Positions 53,181 through 62,319 of a stretch of 64,000 nt of DNA are shown here, piece after piece (position 1 is the first letter of the stretch; each line of letters starts with the position of its first letter). The DNA is from JADJRH01 sp046351455 (GTDB taxonomy: Bacteria > Myxococcota_A > Polyangia > Polyangiales > Polyangiaceae): assembly GCA_046351455.1 (NCBI GenBank), contig JAXLYM010000021.1:100930-164929 (forward strand), read 5' to 3'. Below the pieces are notes generated by a model. That model ran no database searches. It saw nothing but the letters and a program-made list of their open reading frames with translations, and had not been told where the DNA came from. Position numbers and translations under genes: made by a program.

Positions 53181-53202
53181 CGCGCTGATTCAGGGGGGGC
53201 CC

Positions 53203-55248
53203 TCACCCGCTGGTGCGTCCCTCGGCCATCCCGGTCGTCACGTAGTGTTCGATCGCGGCGCGGTAGTTGGTGCCGAACTGCGCCTGGAGGTCCTTGTATT
53301 TGGCCAGGTACGCCTTCACCGAGAAGCTCGGGTGCGCCTGGAGACCCTGGTCGACTCCGGTGCTGGCCCAGTGTTCGCGCCACGCGGCCTTGGTCATGAG
53401 CTTCGAGCCCTTGACCGCCGGGTGATAATAGTTCGAATCGAAGACCGCGGAGTGCAGGACGAAGAGCCCGATGCGGCCGTCTTTCTGGCCGAGCGAGAGG
53501 TAGTGTTCGGTCGCCGCCTTGGTGTTCTTGCCGAACGTGGCCTTGAGATCGGGGTAGATGGCCAGGTATTCGGGCGCGTGGAACGTCAGGTTTCCCTGGC
53601 GGCCTTCGCGGACGCCGTAATCGACCCAGTGGGCCTTCGCCTGCTCCTCCGTCGTGATGCCGGCGGCCGGGAGATCCGCGTTGTGGCTGATGTAATAGCT
53701 CCAGTCGAACACCGCCGAAGACGTCAGCTTTGGCATGTCGACCACGATCGCGATGCCGCCGAAGACGCGGTCGCGCCAGAGCTGGTACGTCGCGGGGTGA
53801 TCGCAGCGCAGGTCGATGGACACCTTGGTCGAGCTCGTCGCCGTGCGCTTGGTGGAGGTCGCGTGGCTGGTCGTGATCGTCACCTTCTTGTCCTCGGTGA
53901 CGCCCCAGCCGAGCGCGCTCAGGAGGCCTTTCTTGTACTCGGTCACCTGGCTCGTGACATCGGTGTTGGCGACCTCGTCGCCGCTCTCGTACTTGATGGT
54001 TTGTGCGATCTGAACGCCGGAGTCGACGTCGCTCGCGGTCAGATCTACGGCGGCCGCCCCGTTGACCAGCACCCGGCCGAAGCGCGGCTCCGCGGGGATG
54101 GACGCGTGGAAGCCGAGATCGGGCGCGTCCACGAGCGGGTTGATGGACAGCACCGAACGGAGGGCGGCCGGAGAGAGGTGCGTATTCCGCCCTTGAGGAG
54201 CGCCCACGCGCAGATCGGCCAATAGCTCGTCCACGGTGGGGTGGCCCGAGCTCGCGGCGCCGATGTACTCGAGGAACACGCCGTCGGTGTGTGCGACCCA
54301 CGCGAGCTCGACGTCGCGGAGGTAGAGGATGCGATCGCCCCGGCCGGGTCCCGCGCCGGATCCGGTGCCGAACGTCGCGTCGAGCTGGGTCGTCGTGGTG
54401 TAGGTCTGTCGCTGGACGGACGAGGTCGTGGTGATCTCGCGCGCGGTCACCGTGCCGACGTACGACGAGATCAGAGACAGCCTGTCCGTGATGGCCTTTC
54501 CGAGCGTGTCCGCCATGAGGCCCACGGCCACCGCCGTCTTCGCGACGGTCGTCAGGTTGGTGACCACGTTCTGGAAGGTGGATACGGCCTGATCGAGGGG
54601 TCCGGATGGGTCCACGGCCTTGTCTTCGGACTTGTCGCTCTTGAGCTCGGCGGTGAAGGTGGAGCCGATCGCCTCGCTGCTGGTGTACGAGGAGGTGCTC
54701 TTCTTCGGGCCGGATTGCGGCGGATCGTACAGGACGGCGAGCGGCAGGACGGGCACGCGGAACACGCCGATGCCGAGCCGCGGCGGGCGCACGACGACGA
54801 CGACCGCGTCATAGGGTTTGGCGCCGGGGCCGGTGGCGTGCAGGGTGATTGATCTGGCCCGACCGAGGTCGATCTCCCAGACCTCGAACGTCTTCCCTCC
54901 GACTTGCGTGGTCCCGACCTGCGAGCCGGCCGAGCCGCTCACGCGCACACCGACCGCGTCATCCCCTGTCGCGACGAGGAAGCGCCCCGTGATGTTGACG
55001 CTGTCGAAGTCGACCTCGAGCGTGCCGGGGGTCGCTCCCTGGCGCGTGGGGGCGCCGCCGGTCACGCTGACCCAGGCCTCGGCCGGCGGGTCGCCGACGT
55101 ACTTGCCGCTGAGCACCTTGGCGGGCGCGTGCTTGAGCGAGAACGTCCCGAGCTCCAGCTTGGCCCGCGGCGGCGGCCCGTAGAGCATCCCTGCCGACTG
55201 CTCCAGCAGCGTCTCCAGCTCGCGGATCTTATCGAACAACTCCGTCAT
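53203..55248 (-). CDS. unknown protein with C-terminal YLAxYxDL-type repeats
   Basis: A 681-aa protein from ATG 55248 with GGAGG eight bases before. It starts with a coiled-coil-like helix (MTELFDKIRELETLLEQSAG) and no signal peptide. The middle is Ser/Thr-rich with beta regions. The C-terminal 160 residues (about 520-680) are four imperfect about 40-residue repeats, of which two carry YLA(I/K)Y(P/K)DL(K/Q)A and HY(L/V)xxGxxxGR. Similar repeats are found in calcium-binding or surface proteins, but no Ca motif is seen here. It ends 22 bases after the convergent DUF1552 gene. The long 5' intergenic region upstream contains the 41-bp repeats. Confidence 0.75.
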   Translation of the reverse strand: MTELFDKIRELETLLEQSAGMLYGPPPRAKLELGTFSLKHAPAKVLSGKYVGDPPAEAWVSVTGGAPTRQGATPGTLEVDFDSVNITGRFLVATGDDAVGVRVSGSAGSQVGTTQVGGKTFEVWEIDLGRARSITLHATGPGAKPYDAVVVVVRPPRLGIGVFRVPVLPLAVLYDPPQSGPKKSTSSYTSSEAIGSTFTAELKSDKSEDKAVDPSGPLDQAVSTFQNVVTNLTTVAKTAVAVGLMADTLGKAITDRLSLISSYVGTVTAREITTTSSVQRQTYTTTTQLDATFGTGSGAGPGRGDRILYLRDVELAWVAHTDGVFLEYIGAASSGHPTVDELLADLRVGAPQGRNTHLSPAALRSVLSINPLVDAPDLGFHASIPAEPRFGRVLVNGAAAVDLTASDVDSGVQIAQTIKYESGDEVANTDVTSQVTEYKKGLLSALGWGVTEDKKVTITTSHATSTKRTATSSTKVSIDLRCDHPATYQLWRDRVFGGIAIVVDMPKLTSSAVFDWSYYISHNADLPAAGITTEEQAKAHWVDYGVREGRQGNLTFHAPEYLAIYPDLKATFGKNTKAATEHYLSLGQKDGRIGLFVLHSAVFDSNYYHPAVKGSKLMTKAAWREHWASTGVDQGLQAHPSFSVKAYLAKYKDLQAQFGTNYRAAIEHYVTTGMAEGRTSG

Positions 55249-55790
55249 GACGCAGCCTCCACTCTTCGCGGTAGGCGCGCAGAATCGTCCCTGTGGACGC
55301 CCCCCGTCAAGCTCCGTGGTTACTCCACGTGTTCGAGTGTGAAATAGACCGTCCGAGCCATATCTGCGCGACGGGGTCGTATGGAGTTGTCCCCCCCTTG
55401 TCGTGCTCGCGGCGTCCCACCGCTGCGCGCGCCGGTCCCGGCAGGGAGGACGGAGAAGCCCGCATTCTCCCATGTCACGTCGACGTCGTCCGCGTCCCGC
55501 GCAGCCGTGGAGTCAACGGCGACCGCCGGAGCGCAAGAGTCGGGGCCTCTGGCGTGCGATGCGTAAAACGGAAGGCGTGTGCATGCCATTGTCCGCGCGC
55601 CTCCACGCGACGGGGGGCCGTGGGACGCGCGAAAGAATTTGCTGGACACGCTGGAACGTTCTTCGTTAGCGTCTTGTGTACACGGTAGTCAGGGGTTCGC
55701 TCGCGGCCGGGTGGGGATCGTTCACTCACTCCGTGCATGCCAGGCGCTCAGGACATCATCGGGGCCTTCCAAATGCCTTGTCCGTTCGCT
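55249..55790. other. intergenic stretch with no supported gene
   Basis: This 542-base stretch separates the divergent genes at 55248 and 56102. Several short frames are open on both strands, but none has a start signal, a domain, or neighbours that suggest coding. A CAGGACAT copy at 55749 is an outlier of the adjacent array. Confidence 0.5.
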
Positions 55791-56004
55791 CCAGGACATA
55801 CTGGCCCGCTCCAGGACACGTGCCTGTCCGTCCAGGACATTTTCGGCGGCTCCAGGACATGGGGGAGCCCACCCAGGACATTTTCGGCGGCTCCAGGACG
55901 TGGGGGAGCCCACCCAGGACATTTTCGGCGGCTCCAGGACATGGGGGAGCCCACCCAGGACATTTTCGGCGGCTCCAGGACATGGGGGAGCCCACCCAGG
56001 ACAT
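55791..56004 (+). repeat. 41-bp tandem repeat array with helically phased CCAGGACAT sites
   Basis: Four near-identical 41-base units (55832-55995), one diverged unit before them (55791-55831) and a partial unit after. Each unit contains two CCAGGACAT nonamers, one followed by TTTCGGCGGCT and one by GGGGGAGCCCAC. Eleven copies start at 55791, 55811, 55832, 55852, 55873, 55893 (CCAGGACGT), 55914, 55934, 55955, 55975 and 55996, spaced 20 or 21 bases, close to two turns of B-DNA, so they lie on one face. The unit also holds the inverted repeat GGCTCC...GGAGCC (55848-55853 with 55864-55869). It ends 98 bases before the gene at 56102. A binding array or structured leader is inferred. Confidence 0.85.
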
Positions 56005-56101
56005 CTGGAAACCTCGTGAGCTGCGCTGTTCCATGGCGCGGCGCCTCCTACCGATTTCCCTCGCACCTTCGGCTCATCGAACCAGAAAGGAATCGCGAAC
56101 A

Positions 56102-56926
56102 ATGCCCCGTGGTACATCCGTAACGACATCCCACCTCCCGCGCTGGCTGGCCGAAGCTCAGGCGTCTCCCGTCCAAGAGCTTCAGATCCCCGTGCCGATT
56201 CACATCCTCATGGGAGAGGCCATCGACGTCGCCAAGTTCTTCGAGAAGTACGCCGCAACGATCAAGCCCGGCAAGGGGCAGGCGGGCCGGCCCGGGTTGG
56301 ACTCGGTGTTCGACAAGGAGCGCAACCTGACCGCGGAGACCGGGAGTGATCTCCGGTCGCTGGAGCGAGCTCTCTACGAGTCGAATACGGCGTATCGCAG
56401 CTCGCTGGGCGCCTCCGCCGTCGCTCCCTATGAACGCGCCGAGCTCGTGGTCGACGAAATCGAGTCCGTGCTGGAGTGGTACTTCGACGATGGAGTCGAG
56501 GATGAAAAAGACGTCCAGCTCGCGGCGCTCCAGAAGACGTACAAGGACAAGTCGGGCTCCGCGGACGCGCTGGCCGCCAAGTGCGAGGACTACGCGGCCC
56601 TCGGCCGGCAGCACGAGAGCGCCATCGACGGGCTCGGCGGCTTCGACATCAAGCTGCTCGACGAGGCTGGGGAGCTGGCCGCCAAGCTGCGCGAGCATCC
56701 GACGTCGCCGGGCAACACGGAGAGCCCCACCGCCAAGGCGCTCGCCGTCCGCAACCAGATCGCGAACCTCCTTTACGCGAGGATGAACATCGTGCGAGCG
56801 GCCGCCCGCTTCGTCTTCCGCGGGAGCCCGGAGATCATCCGCGAGGCCACCAGCGCCTACGACCGCCGCCGCCGCGCCGCCGCCCGCCGCGCTGCCGCCA
56901 AGAAGCCAGTCGAGCCGCCGAAGTAG
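56102..56926 (+). CDS. unknown protein with basic Ala/Arg/Lys-rich C-terminus
   Basis: A 274-aa protein starting at ATG 56102, with AAAGGAAT upstream. The long open frame that runs into it from 55676 crosses the 41-bp array and is rejected as coding. The body is charged and helical, with acidic blocks such as WYFDDGVEDEKDVQLAAL, and the last about 25 residues are Arg/Ala/Lys-rich, suggesting DNA or polyanion contact. No domain recognised. It is the first gene downstream of the repeat array and may be its target. Confidence 0.7.
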   Translation: MPRGTSVTTSHLPRWLAEAQASPVQELQIPVPIHILMGEAIDVAKFFEKYAATIKPGKGQAGRPGLDSVFDKERNLTAETGSDLRSLERALYESNTAYRSSLGASAVAPYERAELVVDEIESVLEWYFDDGVEDEKDVQLAALQKTYKDKSGSADALAAKCEDYAALGRQHESAIDGLGGFDIKLLDEAGELAAKLREHPTSPGNTESPTAKALAVRNQIANLLYARMNIVRAAARFVFRGSPEIIREATSAYDRRRRAAARRAAAKKPVEPPK

Positions 56927-57018
56927 TCTCTCGCTCCCTCCCCCTCCAAATCCAACCTCCAAATCGAGTCTTCATCGCGATCGGCGCTCTCTGCTGATGC
57001 AGCGCCGTCGTGACCGGC

Positions 57019-57214
57019 TCACCCACGGTACGTCAACATCGCCGGGGCCGCGTGCGACGGCGTCCATGTGCTGAGCAATTCGAGCAGGCCCGTTCGCGCC
57101 GGCACGCCGTCGTCGAGCGTCCGAGACCTTCGAGGCCATGGCAATGCTCTGGTGCGCATCGAGCTTCACGGCATTCCACGCGAGCTGGGGGGTCTCCAAT
57201 GCGGTTCTTGACAT
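57019..57214 (-). pseudogene. relic of the gene family seen at 62450-64000
   Basis: On the minus strand the frame ending at the stop 57021-57019 reads SRTLDDGVPARTGLLELL then STWTPSHAAPAMLTYRG before the stop. The intact paralogue at 62450-63295 has the corresponding SRALHVHARMGPLELISAW and TPSHADPATLTYRATL. Upstream, the family similarity continues in another frame (NAVKLDAHQSIAMASK), so a frameshift is present. The DNA identity is also visible around 57029-57100 versus 62691-62750. This is a decayed fragment, not a gene; the rest of the 313-base gap before 57240 holds nothing else that I recognise. Confidence 0.75.
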
Positions 57215-57239
57215 GAACGCCGAAAACTGATGGACGGGG

Positions 57240-59027
57240 ATGGTGGGAGAATTCGTGGCGCGAGTGTCCCTGACTCATCGGCGGGTCGCGTCCGCCTTTG
57301 GCCTGGTTGCGCTGGGGCTCTTGCTCACAGCGCTCATCGTTCGCCCGGCCGGCGCGACGAAACGCGTGATATCCGGGGCCAGCGAGGCGGATGTGCTCGC
57401 GAAGAACGCCGCGGAGCCGCTTTGCAAGGTCTGCCCGTGCACCACGCGGGTGCGCACCACCACCGCCGAGGGGACCGGCGGGCCGAAGAGAGATGTCGTC
57501 GTCCACGTGCATGTCGTTTTCGATCGGTCCAGCAGCTTTATCTTTCCGCATCCCCGCGGGGGAGAGGGCTCGGAGCTTCACGACGAGGTGGAGCAGCGCA
57601 GGCGGTCTCGAGACAGCGCGCTTGGAGTGGGCGCTCAATCCATCTCCCTCTGGAAAGACGCCGTGAACGGTACAGTGGGGGGCCTCAAGAACAAGGACGC
57701 TCACGAAAGCCTTTGGGCCCGCGCCATCTCCGACGCGACCCGTTCCCCGCGGGTGCAGATGGATCAGGAGATCCACTGGCTCCCGTCGACCGGAGCCGGG
57801 CCGACCGTGACATCGAGACGGCGCGATATCTTCACTCCGACGTCCACCAGCATCTCGGCTCTCCCCGATTGGAGTTCGAAGAGCGATGCCTGCCATCCGC
57901 ACGCCTTCATCGTCGTAACAGATGGGCTCGACCACATCGACGACAAGCACCCAGAGGAGAGGCAACACCCGGCTCTCCAGACCATGCTCGCGCAAAGAGC
58001 CGAGACGACGCACGTCCTCTTCGCTGTCGCGAACCCGCTGAGCCGGTACGAGTATTTCCGTTCGGGCGACGATCCGTGTCACGCGCAGCAGCAGCAGCAA
58101 AAGACGCCGTTCTGCGTCTGGGCGCCCATCGAACATCCCATGGCAGAGGTCAGGTACGGCAAGATCCAGAACTGGTCCGACTATCTGGACGCGGTCAACC
58201 ACCCGAAAGCCTCGGCGGGCGAGCTCCAACGTGTGGCGACGGCATTTCTCCAGCGAATCGAGGAAGACGCCCAGCGGGCTTGCGGCGGACCTTCGGACGA
58301 TACGCCGAGCGCCGCCACGACGGAATACGAGGCAGAGCAAGAGATCCCGCTGCCCCCCATCGGGGATGCCGTTCTGCTCGGCGACGAAGCCCAATGGAAG
58401 TGTACGGGCGCGCTCGTGGCGCCAGGGGCCGTGTTGACGGCTGCGCATTGCCTCCCTGTCACGCGGGTTGCCTCCACCGACGACGCCGCCGCGCCGGGCA
58501 CGCCGCTAAAAGTGACCGAGAGCGCCCGCCCGCCCGGAGAGGGAGTCGACGCCGTCCTCCTCCGCCTCACGCGCGCTCTCGTGGTCACGCCGGCGCCGCG
58601 ACGGACTGATGCCGGCGCCGCGGGGCCGGCCGGCGTTCTTCGGTTCGTGGGATACGGCGCGACGGACAGCCAAGGACGAGGGGGATTCGGGCACCGGCAC
58701 GTCGTCGATCTCTCCGTGACCGGATGGGGATGCGACGCCGAGCGCGCGGAGAGGACAGGGTGTGTTCCGGGGTCCGAAATGGTCGTCCTCGGGAGCGCTG
58801 GACACGACACCTGCCGCGGTGATAGCGGCGGTCCGCTTTACGAGCTGTGGGGCAACGGAAAGGCCTGCGGCTACCGGCTCGTGGGCGTCGCGTCGCGCCG
58901 AGTCGCGGACGCCGTGGTCCCGTGCGGCAACGGGGGAATCTATACGCGGGTGGATGTGCTGGACGGGTGGATCACAGGGCAGCTCAAGAAGTGGACAGGC
59001 GACGAGACAAAGGGAGATGCGCCATGA
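57240..59027 (+). CDS. vWA-like domain fused to a trypsin-like serine protease
   Basis: A 595-aa protein with an N-terminal hydrophobic signal or anchor (about 16-39). Residues about 84-340 are a von Willebrand A-like domain with the MIDAS motif DRSSS (Asp95) and VVTDGLDH (about 225-232). From about 372 there is a chymotrypsin-type domain with TAAHC (His403), VDAVLLRL (Asp437) and GDSGGP (Ser529), a complete triad, so an active protease is expected. Cys pairs near the triad suggest disulfides and extracytoplasmic action. The start ATG at 57240 has GGACGGGG just upstream. The stop overlaps the next gene (ATGA). Confidence 0.88.
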   Translation: MVGEFVARVSLTHRRVASAFGLVALGLLLTALIVRPAGATKRVISGASEADVLAKNAAEPLCKVCPCTTRVRTTTAEGTGGPKRDVVVHVHVVFDRSSSFIFPHPRGGEGSELHDEVEQRRRSRDSALGVGAQSISLWKDAVNGTVGGLKNKDAHESLWARAISDATRSPRVQMDQEIHWLPSTGAGPTVTSRRRDIFTPTSTSISALPDWSSKSDACHPHAFIVVTDGLDHIDDKHPEERQHPALQTMLAQRAETTHVLFAVANPLSRYEYFRSGDDPCHAQQQQQKTPFCVWAPIEHPMAEVRYGKIQNWSDYLDAVNHPKASAGELQRVATAFLQRIEEDAQRACGGPSDDTPSAATTEYEAEQEIPLPPIGDAVLLGDEAQWKCTGALVAPGAVLTAAHCLPVTRVASTDDAAAPGTPLKVTESARPPGEGVDAVLLRLTRALVVTPAPRRTDAGAAGPAGVLRFVGYGATDSQGRGGFGHRHVVDLSVTGWGCDAERAERTGCVPGSEMVVLGSAGHDTCRGDSGGPLYELWGNGKACGYRLVGVASRRVADAVVPCGNGGIYTRVDVLDGWITGQLKKWTGDETKGDAP

Positions 59028-61660
59028 AGCGCACATGCGATCGGGCGGTGAGGTTCTCTTCGGCCTTGAGCGGCGCGCTTTTGCTCGGGCTCACGGGGTG
59101 CGCGGCGTCGCAGGCGACCGACACCGCTCAGAAGGCGCTGCAGAAGGCAGAGGAAGCGAGCTGCGTCGCCAAGGTGGCTCAAAAGTTCGCCGGCGACGCT
59201 CAAAAGTTCGCCGGCGATTCTGCCAAGTCGGTCGCGGACCCGCAGGCGGTCCTCGAAGCCGTCGCGAAAGCCGCGAAGGAAGCGACAGCGGCCGCCAATC
59301 AAGCGAACGGCCTGTTGATGGCGCTCAACAACGCGACCGACGATAAGGCGAGCGCGAGGAAGGCCCTTGAGGACGCGAGATTGGCCGCCGAAAGCGCGAC
59401 GACCGCCGCGAACCAGGCCCGCAAAGGCGCCGAGGATCTGCAAGAGGCGGCGCGCAAGGCGGCGGAACAGAAGGCTCCGCAAGCCGCGATCGATGCGCTG
59501 AAGAACGCCGCAAACGCCTTGAAGACCTCGGCCGACGCAGCGGTCGACGCGGCTGCGGCCGCCCGGCGAAACATCACGGATGCGGAACATCTCCTCGGAA
59601 CATCGACCGGGGCCGGCGCGGCGAGCGTCAATGACCACACCATTCACCTGGGCTCCAAGAAGCGGGTCGTGATCACCCTCCCACAGATGCCACCCACGCG
59701 GACCTACTGCACGTTCGACGAGAAAGGTGGGAACGAGAGCGTCACGGTCGACTGGGATCCTCTGGCTCCACGGAGTCTCGTGCGCTCGGTCACGCTCGGC
59801 GGCGACGATTATCAGATCTCCTGCCACTCCGAGCCTGCGCGCCAGGCGCTCGACGCCGAGGTGGACTTCTCGTGGAGGTTCATCGAGAAATTCGAACAAC
59901 CCAACGACTCCACGCCGGGAGCGCTCCACTTTTGCGATCCCAGGGCGAACACGACCCGGAAGGAGTGCAGTGGAGACAACGTGTCCGCGGAGATCAAGAT
60001 CCTGGAGAAGCGCTCTTCAGGGAACCGCGGTGGTCTCTCTGTTGCAGGGTTCGCTCCGGTGCCCGCGCTGGGGACGGCGCAGCGCGCGTTCGGCGGCCTC
60101 TCCGACGAGGCGTTGAACGAGCTGTTCCAGGTTATCGCGGAGGTGGTCGTCGAGCGTGCTCAGAGCAAGGGGCTGAAGATCGCGCAGGACAAGCTCCAGC
60201 AGCTCTTGTGCAAGGAGCTTGTACAGCTTGTGGATAAAAGCGAGGTGCCTCTCTTGCCGCGGACCTGCGACGCTGTTCGGGCCGTGCGGCTGGAGGATCT
60301 CGCGGGCACGGGTAGGCAGCTCCTCGACTCGCTGACGACAGATCTGGTCACCGCAGCGCTGAAGAAGGTTGTGGAAGAGAAGCAGCTCGCTGCGAAAACC
60401 ATCCCTCCAAAGCTCATCACCACGCTCGTGAAGACGATCGAAGCCTCGCTCGACGCCGCGATGGGCCGCCAGGAGCGGCTCCCCGGCGCGGCTGCACGGC
60501 TCCTGATCTCCATCGGAGAGGCGCTCGACGATCAGGGCTTCACAGACGACCAGAAGAACGCGAAGAACGCGTTGCAAGTGGCATTCTTGATCCTCGAAGA
60601 GTGCCACGGCTCGGCCCGGTGCGACGCGACCCGCATCGAGCGACTCGCGACCAAGCCGGGGGATTACTTCGGTGGAGTCAGCCAGGTAAGCTGGCCAGCC
60701 CTGTCGTCGTTCGTCACGACCGGGCTGCGTATTCTGTCGCCGCCCGCTGGCACCACCGAGTTGGAGCAGCTCCGCGGCGCCGTGGGGCTCGTCATGGATA
60801 CCCTCGATTTGTTGACCCTCCAGAGTCAGGACACCTTATCCATCTTCAATTACAAGACCACGCTTGGGACAGACTCGGAGGGGATCATCGTCGGCGTCAA
60901 GGGCGACTCGGCCACCACAGCGCGGCTCATCCGCGATCTGCTCCAGGCCGCGGTCCAGCAGGATCTTTCGAAGGTCGTCACGGCGGCGGTGCGTCTGATC
61001 CAGACGAACCTCGACGAAAAGAAGAGCCCACACCTCCAGAAAGTGGCGACGTTGGGCGGCGCGCTCGGCTCCTATCTCGCGACGTATACAAGCGGTCGCG
61101 CCCCGAGCAAGGAAGAGCTGGAGGCCCGCCGAGAGGCCAGGAAAAAGGCGATCTCTTCGCTCATCGACTCTCAGACAGAGCGGCGCAATCGCATGAGGAG
61201 CGTCGTGCTGTCGTTCGGCGGGACGGTCGGGTTCCTCGGCGCCATTCAGAACCAGCCCGGCTCGCAATGGAACGCGTTCCGACTCCAACCTTCGCTCTGC
61301 CTGGGCCTCGCGGTCGATTGGCACATTAACGCCGGCTGGGGCCTCCATTTCGAGGCGATGCCGTTCAACCTCGGGAGCTATGCCTCTCTAGTGCCTGGTA
61401 CGAAGACTCTCGGCAAGGACGGGAAACCGACCGACACTGACGCGACTGCGGCCTCGGTGCCTTCCCCGGGAGATGCCATGAGCCCTTCGATCACGCTAGC
61501 TCCGACCTACGTTGTCAAGAGCGCTGATCTCGTGGTGATCCTCCCGGGCATCACGGCAGGTTACGCGGCCAAGATCGGCAATGACGCCTCCAACATCTAC
61601 GGCGGTGCCTACATCGGAGTGACCACCGGTGCTTACGTGCCGATCTTCGATTTCAACTGA
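59024..61660 (+). CDS. coiled-coil lipoprotein with a C-terminal beta-barrel-like end
   Basis: An 878-aa protein coupled by ATGA to the protease gene. Signal peptide with lipobox LTGC (about Cys26). Residues about 27-180 are Ala/Glu/Gln/Lys-rich and should form a coiled coil, with an internal duplication of AQKFAGD. A middle domain (about 190-330) is beta-rich with Cys residues, a long helical region follows (about 340-690), and the last about 150 residues (VVLSFGGTVGFLGAI onward, ending GAYVPIFDFN) alternate like an outer-membrane barrel and finish on an aromatic-rich segment. The function is unknown; a role as partner or substrate of the protease is inferred from the operon. Confidence 0.75.
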   Translation: MKRTCDRAVRFSSALSGALLLGLTGCAASQATDTAQKALQKAEEASCVAKVAQKFAGDAQKFAGDSAKSVADPQAVLEAVAKAAKEATAAANQANGLLMALNNATDDKASARKALEDARLAAESATTAANQARKGAEDLQEAARKAAEQKAPQAAIDALKNAANALKTSADAAVDAAAAARRNITDAEHLLGTSTGAGAASVNDHTIHLGSKKRVVITLPQMPPTRTYCTFDEKGGNESVTVDWDPLAPRSLVRSVTLGGDDYQISCHSEPARQALDAEVDFSWRFIEKFEQPNDSTPGALHFCDPRANTTRKECSGDNVSAEIKILEKRSSGNRGGLSVAGFAPVPALGTAQRAFGGLSDEALNELFQVIAEVVVERAQSKGLKIAQDKLQQLLCKELVQLVDKSEVPLLPRTCDAVRAVRLEDLAGTGRQLLDSLTTDLVTAALKKVVEEKQLAAKTIPPKLITTLVKTIEASLDAAMGRQERLPGAAARLLISIGEALDDQGFTDDQKNAKNALQVAFLILEECHGSARCDATRIERLATKPGDYFGGVSQVSWPALSSFVTTGLRILSPPAGTTELEQLRGAVGLVMDTLDLLTLQSQDTLSIFNYKTTLGTDSEGIIVGVKGDSATTARLIRDLLQAAVQQDLSKVVTAAVRLIQTNLDEKKSPHLQKVATLGGALGSYLATYTSGRAPSKEELEARREARKKAISSLIDSQTERRNRMRSVVLSFGGTVGFLGAIQNQPGSQWNAFRLQPSLCLGLAVDWHINAGWGLHFEAMPFNLGSYASLVPGTKTLGKDGKPTDTDATAASVPSPGDAMSPSITLAPTYVVKSADLVVILPGITAGYAAKIGNDASNIYGGAYIGVTTGAYVPIFDFN

Positions 61661-61698
61661 CGCTCTCCGCCGGGTCGGAAGAGCGATCGGCGCTTGTT

Positions 61699-62319
61699 TC
61701 ACCCGCGCTCCGAGGGGCCTTCCTCTTCATCGAGGAACAGCTCCGCCACCGGGATCGCGACCTCGGTGAACGGGGGCGCGCGCACGGTGTCTTCCGGGCC
61801 GGCGACGAGCAGAATGACATAGCCGCGGTCCGCTCGTTCGAGCACGGTGAGCGTCTTGTACGCCGGGTCCAGCAGCCAGTAATGGGCGACGCCCGCCTTG
61901 TGGTATGCGTCGCGCTTGATGCCTTGATCGTAACGGGCTGTGGACGGCGAGAGAACCTCGCAGATGAAGTCGGGCACGGCGGTGACGACCCCTCGGGCAT
62001 CCGGCTGGGGTGTGCGAGGGTGCTTGTCTCTTCGCCAGCCGACCACGTCGGGCCGGCACCCGCAGCCGCCCACCACCAAGTCTACTTCCAACGACATCCA
62101 CCACCCGCCGGGCGCCCCGGCCCCCCCGCGCCGGTACGGCCGGAGCAGCGTGACGACCTCGGCTTGCGCTGCCCCGTGCTTCAGGTCCGGAGCTGCATGA
62201 TGGATGATCCTGCCGTCGATGAGCTCTGATCGGAGCTCCATGGGCTCCGCCAGCCACTCCTCGACGGTCGCGCGATGAAGGTCACGCGTGCGGTCATCCT
62301 GCGGTGCCGTGATCTCCAT
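61699..62319 (-). CDS. Uma2 (DUF820) family PD-(D/E)XK nuclease-like protein
   Basis: A 206-aa protein. RPDVVGWRR and PDFICEVLSPSTARYDQGIKRDAYHKAGV provide the metal-binding and ExK-like residues of the Uma2/DUF820 fold, common in multiple copies in cyanobacteria and myxobacteria. The physiological role is not established. The long frame extends to 62583, but TACGTT (62326-62331) six bases before ATG 62319 supports this start. Confidence 0.88.
   Translation of the reverse strand: MEITAPQDDRTRDLHRATVEEWLAEPMELRSELIDGRIIHHAAPDLKHGAAQAEVVTLLRPYRRGGAGAPGGWWMSLEVDLVVGGCGCRPDVVGWRRDKHPRTPQPDARGVVTAVPDFICEVLSPSTARYDQGIKRDAYHKAGVAHYWLLDPAYKTLTVLERADRGYVILLVAGPEDTVRAPPFTEVAIPVAELFLDEEEGPSERG

Noticed and set aside
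55320..55649. A 109-codon minus-strand frame in the intergenic region
   Set aside because: It has no Shine-Dalgarno, no recognised domain and no coding-like composition.
55791..56004. CRISPR array
   Set aside because: Repeats are directly tandem with no unique spacers and no Cas genes nearby.
55676..56101. N-terminal extension of the gene at 56102 through the 41-bp array
   Set aside because: The repeat is not frame-preserving, has no start signal upstream, and a Shine-Dalgarno precedes ATG 56102.
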